From contig NW_018384267.1 of NCBI RefSeq assembly GCF_001417965.1, forward strand, positions 358,614-422,613: a stretch of 64,000 nt of DNA, in the 5' to 3' direction. Under the pieces are notes generated by a model. The model saw only the letters and a list, made by a program, of their open reading frames with translations, was not told where the DNA came from and searched no databases. This stretch comes from Exaiptasia diaphana. Its lineage: Eukaryota; Cnidaria; Anthozoa; Actiniaria; Aiptasiidae. Below, piece after piece: positions 24,611 to 34,722 of this stretch (positions within the stretch are counted from its first letter, which is position 1; each line of letters starts with the position of its first letter). Position numbers and translations under genes: made by a program.

Positions 24611-25197
24611 ACAGGAAGCCCACGTAATAACGTGAGCTACAATTTAGATCAACTTTGGACAATGCCATTTCAATTGTCAAACTGATTTTCTCATCGATAT
24701 CAAGCTCCTACAATATAATGCAAGTTTGCAGTTGTGAATTATGAACCATGGTTAGCCATTTGTCAGAGGCTAAGGTAATAAACACTGNACTAAACCNTCT
24801 AAAAGTAGGGATTCCTCTGCCAAAAATACAACTGATTTTGTCTTTGAATATTTCAATATCCCATAAAAGGACATCATTTCTTTNAAGACTTTTTAAGTTT
24901 GAACCAAATAGCCATTAGTTGCTTGTGTTTTAAAGTTTGTAAGATTTAAAAAATGAGTAGGANTCGGCCGAGTGTTTATATCGGTCCACGAAAACCAAAA
25001 AACACACGAACTATTAGTTTTTTGTATGATGACTTCTGAAACTTGCTGTTGTTGAAATGATAATTGCTTTAAGGTTATAAACTATTTTTTTCGAAATAAA
25101 AGTCAAATCCAGTTTTCCCAAGTTGTATTTATTTCATTCGAACTACAGTATATTAATATTACACGCTTTAAATAAATACCTTAGACCTTAGAATGTA

Positions 25198-25543
25198 GAG
25201 TGGCTTTCATAAATCCAGTATGTAGGACCTCTAGGCGAAGTATGTAGGACCTCTAGGCTGAGCTGTACGCTGAAAGTGATGTACCTCGTGCTGACATACT
25301 ATCTAGGGGGATACAGTTACAGGCCGCTGTTAAGAATTAAACCTGAATAAAGTAAACGTTATTCTATACAAACAAAGTTTGATTGTTGTTGTCGTTGAGT
25401 TGTAAGAGCACCTTTTTCGTAATAGTAAAATGTGTTTATCCAATGTGAAACATTTTAGCGACAACAAGCTAGTGTTGTCTTCGTTTAACTCTCTTTTATA
25501 AGACGCATTCCTTTGTCTGAAGTCTGGTTAATGAAAGCCACTC
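25198..25543. mobile_element. TA-flanked MITE (gagtggctttcat ends)
   Basis: The left end gagtggctttcataaatccag is inverted at the right end (ctggttaatgaaagccactc). TA lies directly outside at 25196-25197 and 25544-25545. 346 bases without coding content. The left end carries a 20-base direct duplication. Confidence 0.75.
25217..25258. repeat. 20-base direct duplication inside the MITE
   Basis: agtatgtaggacctctaggc occurs at 25217-25236 and again at 25239-25258, separated by two bases and identical. Confidence 0.85.
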
Positions 25544-26155
25544 TATTCTTAATATTAATAGTACTTTTAATGTATACCCTATATGTTTTTGTATATATAC
25601 TGTTTAATGTTTTCATTAATATTTATTTATTGGCTTCAATTAAACTATAAAGTTTTGATAATTTAGTATTCAAAAATTTCAAACCTACTAGATTAAGCTT
25701 TTATATATTTTATATTTATAATCATATCATGATATGGTTTTATCTCGTGTTTATAGATTCGATTCCCAGAATCCTTATATTAGTATATTACTGAAAAGAA
25801 ACAGATGTTTATTGAATTATCAATGAATAAATTGCTTATAATCTTAAAACAGATGATAAAATGATGAACGTCATCATTAGACACTTACTGTTGATGTTAA
25901 CAAATCAAATTGCTCTTCACTTGAAAAATGAACTCAATTTGATCAGATATCAATGGGAAAAACCTTATCGTCTTCAACTTCTTTTTCATGTAATAAACAT
26001 AAATATCGAGTTCGCGGGTTTAGTACCTTAACTCTATCATAATACTTTGATGTAAAGCTTTCTTGGCCGTGCAGTGTCAGTCAATATTATAAGCTCTAAC
26101 TAAATATTAAATTATCTAAATAAAAGTCTATTTAGGTACTATTATTCCGTGAAGC

Positions 26156-26998
26156 CTACAACTCGCTTGAAACTTCAACATGTTCATCTACGTTGGTGTT
26201 TTCAATATCGTTCAAAGTGTCATTATCCTCCATGTCCTGACTTGTTGGATAAATATTTCCACTCCCGTTTTCCAAATCGTGCTTCTTACTAGTGCCAGCC
26301 TGGTCTGCACTTCCTGAAACTCCGATATTAGAGTTCGATTGACCTCCGTTTATACCTGATGAACCCTCATATCCGCTTGCGCCATTACCTTGAAATCCAC
26401 CAGCCAAAGGTAAGCTGGAATCATTGTGAATATCGGGCATCATAGCAGTATTAGGCACCCTGTTACCATCGGGTATGTGATTACCGGATGCCATAGGTGC
26501 ATGCGAAATTGAATTAGTACCCTGTGGCATCATCCGTGTACCAGACACCCCAGAAGCATCAGCCATCATACTCATACCTGACGCCCCGATCCTGTTTGTG
26601 TGGGTACTCAACATACCATCAAAGCTGGAGGTACCTGCCGCAAGACCAGTGTAGCCATATCCTATTGGCATACCACCGTTTGGAATCACTTGTCCCAGGT
26701 TGCTGGAAAACCCACTTACACCAGAAAGGCCAACTGAACCAGAGAGTCCTCGTGCACCACTGTAAGAACTCGGCATGGCAAAACGATGTTGTGGTCCGAT
26801 ATTTCCTGCTGTATTCATTGTTTGTCGCACACGCTCAAATATATTATTGTAAGCCTCTCCGCCTTGCATTAGGGAAGAATCAGGCATTTGAGCTTGTCTG
26901 CTGTATGCTGAACTACCAAAGTTGGTGCTCGAGTTTCCAATGGAACTGAGGTCTATCTTAAGAGTTCTATTTCTAGGAGACGTTTCGTAAGTGTATGC
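26156..26998 (-). CDS. Giant coiled-coil gene B, last exon (280 aa, Gly/Ser/Met-rich)
   Basis: Opens after an acceptor (ttactcttttgtag) at 26998 with AYTYETSPRNRTLKID and ends at a stop at 26156. After ~50 residues it becomes Gly/Ser/Met-rich and apparently disordered (SGARGLSGSVGLSG, TSFDGMLSTHTNRIG, GASGYEGSSGINGG), finishing in an acidic tail, DEHVEVSSEL. Phase 0 joins it to the exon at 27164-27361. The contrast with the coiled coil upstream suggests a flexible tail. Composition is unlike the rest of the gene but splice sites and phase fit well. Confidence 0.75.
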   Translation of the reverse strand, partial: AYTYETSPRNRTLKIDLSSIGNSSTNFGSSAYSRQAQMPDSSLMQGGEAYNNIFERVRQTMNTAGNIGPQHRFAMPSSYSGARGLSGSVGLSGVSGFSSNLGQVIPNGGMPIGYGYTGLAAGTSSFDGMLSTHTNRIGASGMSMMADASGVSGTRMMPQGTNSISHAPMASGNHIPDGNRVPNTAMMPDIHNDSSLPLAGGFQGNGASGYEGSSGINGGQSNSNIGVSGSADQAGTSKKHDLENGSGNIYPTSQDMEDNDTLNDIENTNVDEHVEVSSEL

Positions 26999-27163
26999 CT
27001 ACAAAAGAGTAACAAAAAATTCCAATATTCTATTTTAATGTTATCATTTAATAGACTATACACTTACACATATATTTCAAAAACAGATCATCTGAAATTT
27101 TTTTCGTCTTGTGATTATCTAAAATATCTAATTCGTTAATAGTCACGTGTAAAAAGTATTTAC

Positions 27164-27361
27164 CGCGGTTGCATTGGCTGTAAGATCCCTATTTCTGGAT
27201 TCCAAGCTGGTCACCCTTCCTTTGAGCACTCTAACTTCCCTTTCTAATCTCTCGTTCTTTGAATTTAGATTCATGTTCCTTTGCTCCAGTATGTTGACTT
27301 GCTCCTGGTAATGTTTTAGGTTTGACTGCGCTTGGTTTTGAGTTTCAATATCAGCAAACAT
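27164..27361 (-). CDS. Giant coiled-coil gene B, middle exon (66 aa, leucine-zipper-like)
   Basis: Bounded by acceptor ttattattag before ATGTTTGCT at 27361 and donor GCG/gtaaat after 27164; 198 bases, phase 0 at both ends. It encodes a clean heptad coiled coil (VNILEQRNMNLNSKNERLE, then EVRVLKGRVTSLESRNRDL). It aligns with the matching exon of gene C (VRMLQQENLSLVTQNARLE), which marks the two genes as paralogues. The ATG at its start is probably an ordinary codon and not a start. Confidence 0.75.
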
Positions 27362-28179
27362 CTAATAATAAGATACGAACTAATAAAGAGCATGTTGACG
27401 TAAGTGGCTGGTTAGTAAATTAGGTGAATGACTGCTATATGCATAAGCGCCACCAACTTTGGCGTATAAAAATTATAAATGGCATGTGCAAGCGGAGATG
27501 CGAATTTTTGTCTTTTGAGTTTTCAATTGATATATCGGCAAGACGGTGAGTGTAAGAATCAGATATTTGCAATACTGACTATTTGTTTTACTGTACGTCC
27601 TGTTTTGGACCATAATAAACGGTTGAAGTTATCCAGGAAAAGAGATATTCCTAATATACCTCAGCGTATACAATTCTTCTAAGTAATACTACAGTTTCCA
27701 GATCGTATTTGTGCAGACTTAACCTCAAATGAATTTAATATATTATTTTATTCAGCAGAGATCCTATTGTAATCCAAAAACTTTGAATCTACGCTTGCAC
27801 AAAAATATTNTTAGTGGACGATAGGCGAAAGATTATTCTATGCAAAGAACGAAAGCAGTTTGAACCAAACTAATGATTCGTTTGCGCACATGAAATTGCA
27901 AATACTACGTGCAACTTATTAGATTAAAATTAAAATCAAATGCCTTGACTTATTTTAATTGGATATATCTAGCGATGCTCCAAAGCAACTGTAATGACAA
28001 GATAANTTATACGCAGTACAACGACAGTGAGCACAGTGACGTTTTGGACCTCGGTGGTAATAAGAGAATAATCAGGACCAGTGTCGAAGGTATTAGTAAA
28101 CCCTTTATCCATCTCACACTTTAAATATTTTTCTTATTCAAATAATTTCATTACAACTCTGTAATCTTTTTTTACTTAC
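27362..28179 (-). other. Intron of gene B (818 bases)
   Basis: Between donor GCA/gtaagt at 28179 and the acceptor at 27362. AT-rich; two short open frames on the plus strand have no recognisable content. Confidence 0.65.
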
Positions 28180-31100
28180 TGCCATGTTTCTGTTTGTCAC
28201 TACGCTGCGGCTCATCATGTCACTCCTTCTTTCCATCTCATTCTTTGCTTTTTGTAACTTATCTTTCATGCTATCCTTAACGCGTTCCACTTCCTCTTGT
28301 AGGTCTTCCTTTTCTTTCTCCATTGATGTTTTAATCGCATTCTTTTCACGCTTCATCTTGGAAAGCTCTTCTCTTAAGTCACTGATCTTTTCCTCTAAAG
28401 GCTTCTTTTCTTTTTCCATTTTTTCTAAGAAATCTTGTTCTATTTGAAGTATCATTCTTTCACGAGTAATTCTTTCGGAATTTGCGCTGTCTTTGCTTGA
28501 AAGCTTTTGTTGTATCTGCCTTCTTTGCTCCTGAAGTGAAGAAATCTGCGTCCTTAGGTCTTTGAGAGTTTTTTCAAACTTTTGTTTCTCATATGACAGT
28601 CTCTTTTTGTATTCAGTTTCAAGAAGTACTTTATATTCTTCTTTTGCGCGAGAAATTGTTTTCTGGCTTTCAACTCGATCTCTTTCAAATTTATGCCTTT
28701 CATTTTGGAGCAAGACTTCGACTTCACGTAATTTTGTTTCCATTACAGATATCTTTTGTCGAAGCTCATCTGTCGTGCTTTGCAGACGCTTTCTTTCTTT
28801 TGTCATTCGGTCATCGTATTCTGCCCTTATCCTAGTGACTTCATCTCTTTTATTGCGCTCGTGATTTTCTCTTAATTCTGTCTTCTCAATCTCGTGCATT
28901 CGTTCTACTTTTTCAATCTCACTCTTTGTAGAGCACCTTATATTTCTCCTTTCACTATTCAAGACAGAAATCTCTTTATTCATGTGTTGAACGGATTGGA
29001 CAACTTCTTGTTTTTCCTTTGTCAGCTTCTTAATCTGGTCTTCATAATCACGTCTCTGCTTTTGCATGTGCTTTTGAAGTTTTTGGATATCACTTTGAGC
29101 TTTGTGTAATTGCTGCTGAATCCTTTGAGAGGAGGGTTGGTCTGTGCTTGTTCTTGGCCTTGGGCTTTGAGAATAGTTTGATGATTGGTGTGGACTCTGG
29201 AGACTGATTTCATTGTATAGACTTCTTGCTTCATTCTCTTGTTGTCCTTTTTGTTTATAAAGGTCTTGTTGCAATTTTCGCTTCTCTTCGGCTGATTTCT
29301 GTAGTATGTCTTGCTTATCTTGCGCAAATCTTTCCTCGACGTCTCGAATTTGCTTTTCAAAGTCATTTTTTGGTCCATGCATGCTATTTCCTATACCTTG
29401 TTGAGGATCAAATCCTATACCTGACATGCCGTTTATTTTGGGTTTTCCATCATTCATTTGGCTTCTAGGGTTCTGTTGACCTGGCGATTGCGCAGTAGTA
29501 TTGTAACTGCTTTGTTGGTTAGCATATCCCTGAACATTGGCTCTATCACCTGGTAGCAAGCCCTGCACTCCCACTTGAGCAGTCGTAAAGCCGAGACTTG
29601 GTGACGGAACTGATTCCAATGCATAACTTGCTTCTTGAGCGGTAACCAGTGCCTCTTCCGGTGCGATTTGGTTCGACGTCCCAGTGCTGTAATATTCGTT
29701 ACCAGGTAACGCATTTAATGCCTCCGCTGCCTGTGGAAATATTCCGTTCTCCGCAGGTGCATGTTGAAAACGTCTTTCAAGTAGTATCTTTTCCTGGTTG
29801 AAATATTGTCTGAGCGCTTGCTTTTCTTTCTCGAATTCCGCTTTCATGTCGTTTTTCCTTTTTTCTACTTCTTTAATTTCCTCGTCACGTCTTTTATTGG
29901 AAGCTTTCAGTTTATTTTCTAGCTTTTCCACTTGCTTTTTGAGAGACGAAATGTACGGATCTCCTTTTGACAAACTTCGTTTTCCATTTTTGCTTCCTCT
30001 TTGATCGGAATATTTGTTATCGTTTCTTGTCGGGGACCATTCATCTAATTCTAATATATCCTCAACTTCACATCCTGCCTCAGTTGCTTTGTCTCTCAAA
30101 AGATCGATTATTTTTAACTGTTCATCAACCTGTCGCTTTAATTCCTCATTTTTCTCTTCGCTCTCGGCTAAAATATTTTCCAGCTCAATCTCGTGATTTC
30201 GAACCATTTTGCTTTTCTCGAATTTAAAACTATCTTCGAGTTCTTGAATTCTCTTGATAAGGCGATCACACTCGTCAGTATATTGCCTATTTTTACGTTG
30301 AACATCTTCTAGTGTCATCGAAAGCTGCTCTACATCTCTTTTCATGTTTCTATGTGAAGTTGCCAGATCGTCACGCTTACGTGTCACGTGATCTAATTCG
30401 TCTTGAAGATCTTCAATTTTATTTTTGTAATTCTTATTCTTTCTCACAAGCGTTTCCATGTCATCTAAACTGTCTTTCATTTCTGCAAGTTCATGCATCA
30501 GTTCTTTGTTCTTTCTTTGCAGTCCAGTCTGTTCACAAGTCATTTTTAGAGCAGATTGCGATGTGTCTTTTTCTGATCCTTGGAAGGTGTGTACAGTCGT
30601 ATCATCCATGCTTAAGCCACCAAGAAGTTTATTCATCTCGTACAACAAATTCTTGTTTTCCACCTCGAGTGCTTCTCTTTTCTTTATTTCCTCTCTGAGA
30701 CTCGTGTCGAAGTTGTTGTTTGGTCTCATGCTACCTTGCATAGCTGGCTGCATCCCGGAACTGTTAGCAGGTTGTTGATAGTTTGGCTCACCAAACCTTG
30801 TCATTCCATTTTCAATCATTTCTCTTCTTCTTATTTCATCAGAAAGCGCCCCTTGCAGCTTTGTAATTTGAGTTAAATAAACCTGCGTGATTTCATTGGC
30901 TTGCTTTTCTAGCATGTTTTTTATTTCCATTCTTTCTCTGTTGACATCGCTTTCCATCCTTTTATTTCTGTCTTTAAGCTCAATTATATCCTGCAGAAGA
31001 TATTTTATGTCATTTGCTAGCTTTACTTTAGACCTTTGTTCATCTTCAAGCCTTTGTCTTATACCTGAAATATCTTCTCCGTATGATTCATCACTGAATG

Positions 31101-34100
31101 ACTGACTTGTAAAAGTTGAATTTATCCGCTCGTTAAGCCGAAGTTTTTCGCTCTCTATTCGTTGAATCTTGATTTCGAGCTCATTCACTTTAGTTTGATA
31201 TTGTGATCTACATGAGGATTCTGACTGGAGTTTGATTTCAAGAACATGAATTTCCTCAACATGTACTCGTTTCATGTCATCAATTTCTCTGTCTTTCTCA
31301 CCTAGACATTTCTGAATTTCTTTCAATTTTCGCTCATTCTTCCTACTCGTCTCTTTGATGGTCCATATTTNGTCGTCATGTTCTCGGCGTATTTCTTCAA
31401 TTCTCTCTTGTTGGTGGCCAATAGTGCGTTTTTGTTCACGGATAATATCCTCAAACTTGGCTCTTTCTCTTTTTAAGTCCAGGAACTCTTTTTCTCTCAC
31501 GAGACCTAGCTCTATACCTTTCAGATTATCTTGGTTTTCACTTTTTTTACTCATTGCCTCAAGAATTTCTCGAAACTCTTTGTTCTCGCGCTCTAATACC
31601 TCAATACTCCTTTTATACTCGAAAATGTCGGATGATGAATCTTCGGAAAAAGCGTTATCCAACATATCGCCTTTACCGGCCAATGCAAANTTCTGCGCTT
31701 TGTGGAGGTTTGTCCACTCATTCAAGTTAGTCTGTAGGTTCTCATTCTCTTGCCTCAGCTCGCGAATCGTGTCTTCAAATCTTGTGATTGACTCCAGCAT
31801 TGTTTCATATCTTCTTTCTATGAACTGTTTCTCGTTTCTCTCATTTTCATATTCTCTCTCAATGTCTTCTTTTTGTTGTTTTTCTCCGTGATATGCTAAT
31901 TCTAAGTTTTCTTTTTCTTTCCTGATAAGGTCGCATTTAAGCTTATAGTAGTCAGAATCTGAACTATTATGTGTTATATCTTTCCTGCTGCATGTGTGAT
32001 TTATACTTTCACAATGATGGCACTCTGAGCGAGGCGTGTATAGCATTTCACTGTTTGCTTGACTTGCGAACTGACTCGAATGTTCTATGTTGTGCCTATA
32101 AGAGTCAATAAGAGGTTTCTCTCTGCGTAATTCATCGTACTTTCCTTCTAAGTATTCTTTTTCCTTTTCAATTCGAATTATTTTTTCTCTGAATTCCTCA
32201 AGCATAAATTTATGATGACAACTTTCTTCATATCTTGGTGTAGTTGTGCAGCTATGATTACATTTGCATGATGTGAAGCTGCCTTGAGAGAAAGTACTTT
32301 TCTGTTCTTCTTCCACATCTGAAGATATTTCTTTGACTTCTAATTTGTTATCATTTGTCTTACTAGATTTNTCGCTTTTTTCTGGGAGCTGGTCGTCTAA
32401 AGCTTCAAGTATTTCTTCCTTGTTGGATTCCCGTAGAATTTCTGTCTTATTCTTTATCGGATTGTCTTCTTCTGACGTCAAATCTAGAGGTGTTTCTTCG
32501 ATCACCATCTCTTCTGTTGTCATATCTAGGGGAGCTTCCTCACAAACCAAATCCTCTGTTGTCATTTCAAGAGGCGTTTCTTCAATTACCAGTTCTTCTG
32601 ATGTCATCTCTAGGGGAGTCTCTTCAATTACCAGCTCTTCTGAGGTCATTTCTAGAGGTGTTTCTTCAATCACAACCTCTTCTGACGTCATGTCTACGGG
32701 AGCTTCCTCACAAACCAAATCCTCTGTTGTCATTTCAAGAGGTGTTTCTTCAATTACCAGTTCTTCTGATGTCATTTCAAGAGGCGTTTCTTCAACCACC
32801 AGTTCTTCTGATGTCATCTCTAGGGGAGTCTCTTCAACTACNAGCTCTTCTGAGGTCATTTCTAGAGGTGTTTCTTCAATCACCACCTCTTCTGACGTCA
32901 TGTCTAAGGGAGCTTCCTCAATAACTAACTCTTCTGATGCCATTTCGAGAGGTGTTTCTTCAATTACCAGTTCTTCGGATGTCATTTCAAGAGGTGTTTC
33001 TTCAACCACCAGTTCTTCTGATGTCATCTCTAGGGGAGTCTCTTCAATTACCAGCTCTTCTGAGGTCATTTCTAGAGGTGTTTCTTCAATCACAACCTCT
33101 TCTGACGTCATGTCTACGGGAGCTTCCTCAATAACTAACTCTTCTGATGTCATTTCGAGAGGTGTTTCTTCAATTACCAGTTCTTCTGATGTCATTTCAA
33201 GAGGTGTTTCTTCAACCACCAGTACTTCTGATGTCATCTCTAGGGGAGTCTCTTCAATTACCAGTTCTTCTGATGTCATCTCTAAAGGAGTTTCTTCAAT
33301 AACGAGCTCTTCTGACGTCATTTCTAGAGGTGTTTCCTCAATAACTAACTCTTCTGATGTCATTTCGAGAGGTGTTTCTTCAATTACCAGTTCTTCTGAT
33401 GCCATCTCTAGGGGAGTCTCTTCAATGACCAACTCTTCTGACGTCATCTCCAACGATGTTTCGTCCATTATTAGTTCTTCTGACGTCATCTCTAACGGTG
33501 TTTCTTCAATCACAAGTCCTTCTGACGTCATGTCTAAAGGTGTTTCTTCAATCATTACTTCGGACGTCATCTCTAAAGGTATTTCCTCGATTGCGAGTTC
33601 CTCTGATGTCATCTCCAATGGTGTCTCTTCGATAATGAGCTCTTGTGACGTAGCGTCCAGTGGCATTTCCTGAACAGACATTTCCAATGACTCACCTGAG
33701 CCACTCTCTAGAGGAATTTCCGATACTGACATTTCATGGATAATTTGACCCCCTCCGCCGCCCAAAGATATTCCTAAGGACTGTAACATTTCCTGGGAAA
33801 GGATTTCAATGACACCATTTTGCATTTGAAATACTAAACCATCTAGCATAAACAGTTCTCCATCTGATAGCTGAATGCTTTGTCCGTCAAGTGTTTTGTA
33901 AAATTGACCGCTAATGATCTGAATCTCACCACCGCCTACTGCTTGTGTAATCATTTCTTGCGTTATGGCGTCTTGAGATATTGACATGACTATACCACCT
34001 TCAATTTTAAACACTTGACCACTTCCAGTTTGAAATAATTGTCCATCAGATATTTGCATATTTTGACCATTTATTAACTGAAATGCCTGGCCATCAATGA

Positions 34101-34722
34101 ATTCAATAAAAACGTTGTTGATAACTTGACTTTGAGATTCAAAAATTACCATTTCAATTAATCCTCCTCGGATCTGATAGACCTGACTGGAGTTTAAATT
34201 AAACAGAGTTCCATCTGAAATTAATATCTGTTGCCCATTGATTGTTTGAAAAGCTTTCCCACCGATAATTTGTATATTATTACCAGCAATGATTTGCATG
34301 TCTCCTGACATTTCTCCGCTCCATGTTTGAATGAAACCACCTTGCATTTTAAATACCTGACTCCCTGCAAATTGAAACATTTGCCCTTCAGTAACTTGAA
34401 CGTTCTCTCCATTGACAATCTGAAAGAGTTGACCATCTAAGAATACCATCATCTCTATTATGATAATTTTTGACTGCATTTCGATTGGTATTTGTTGAGA
34501 AGTCATTTGAAGTGTTCCATAGTCCATTTGTTGCATTTCAAGAGGCATTTCTTCGGTTATCATCTGAACTCCATCTTGCATAACCATACCGCCATCAATT
34601 GTTAGCTCAACTACATCGTCGATCATCACTGCTTCACCCTCAATAACCTGCCCATCCATGCCCACCATTCCTTCGGGAGAAAGCTCCAGAGCTATTGCTG
34701 TAGTCTCGATCTCTTGCGCCAT
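28180..34722 (-). CDS. Giant coiled-coil gene B, main exon (2181 aa)
   Basis: Starts MAQEIETTAI at 34722 in a strong context (gccatcATGG). Order: acidic lead; four Gly/Gln-rich repeats of ~38 residues (residues 94-307); 29 copies of a 14-residue EETPLEMTSEELVI unit (~352-757); a Cys/His-rich stretch (CKCNHSC, SCHHKF, ECHHCESINHTC; ~815-912); a long coiled coil interrupted by a Gln/Pro/Asn-rich region (~1660-1800); and a final coiled coil ending RSVVTNRNMA at donor GCA/gtaagt. With two further exons the protein is about 2527 residues. The C-terminal coiled coil (EKQKFEKTLKDLR, EKEKKPLEEKISDLREEL) aligns with gene C (EKQRFEETLQGLR, SRERKPLEEEIKELQTE). Scaffold or filament role inferred; family not recognised. 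Intron retention would add VSKKRLQSCNEII. Confidence 0.88.
31989..32277 (-). other. Cys/His-rich segment in gene B
   Basis: Encodes two clusters about 80 residues apart, CKCNHSC with a following CHH, and CHHC with a following HTC. In a long protein otherwise poor in cysteine, the spacing suggests metal binding or redox cross-links; it matches no zinc finger class I know. Confidence 0.45.
32455..33669 (-). repeat. 42-base coding tandem repeat with 210-base higher-order period, gene B
   Basis: About 29 units encoding EETPLEMTSEELVI and close variants. Variant EEAP(V/L)D-MTSEEVV units recur about every 207-210 bases (32696, 32903, 33113) with a 168-base step at one end, so blocks of five units were copied as a group. 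Many units are nearly identical at DNA level: recent unequal exchange or conversion. Confidence 0.9.
33802..34443 (-). repeat. Four Gly/Gln-rich ~38-residue repeats, gene B
   Basis: Residues 94-132, 152-190, 208-245 and 268-307. Pattern: DGQxFQxxNGQxxQISDGxL, then F, a short gap, QVFxxxGGxIE. Alternating hydrophobic residues with turn-forming NG, DG and GG look like repeated beta hairpins. Not recognised. Confidence 0.75.

Larger units (their letters stand above)
21203..26155. other. Non-coding stretch between genes A and B
   Basis: No protein-coding gene supported. It contains a ~525-base foldback (21341-21866), two TA-flanked MITEs (22950-23152, 25198-25543), a 14-base motif gtgggcttcctgtg in both orientations, and a less AT-rich segment near 24230-24610 that could be a promoter. 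The 5' leader exon(s) of gene A probably lie here. Confidence 0.55.

Noticed and set aside
23502-24623. A 1.1 kb transposon bounded by gtgggcttcctgtg
   Set aside because: Only the 14-base core is inverted; bases on either side do not pair, and no target duplication is visible.
27479-28124. Two plus-strand frames of ~70 residues in gene B's intron
   Set aside because: No homology signal, ambiguous bases, and no partners; intronic noise.
32333-33673. A 446-residue open frame on the plus strand, Ser-rich (SRGVSSITSSSDV repeats)
   Set aside because: It is the antisense of the 42-base repeat in gene B. A repeat unit without stops in one antisense frame opens the whole array automatically; the sense frame continues into a 6.5 kb exon.
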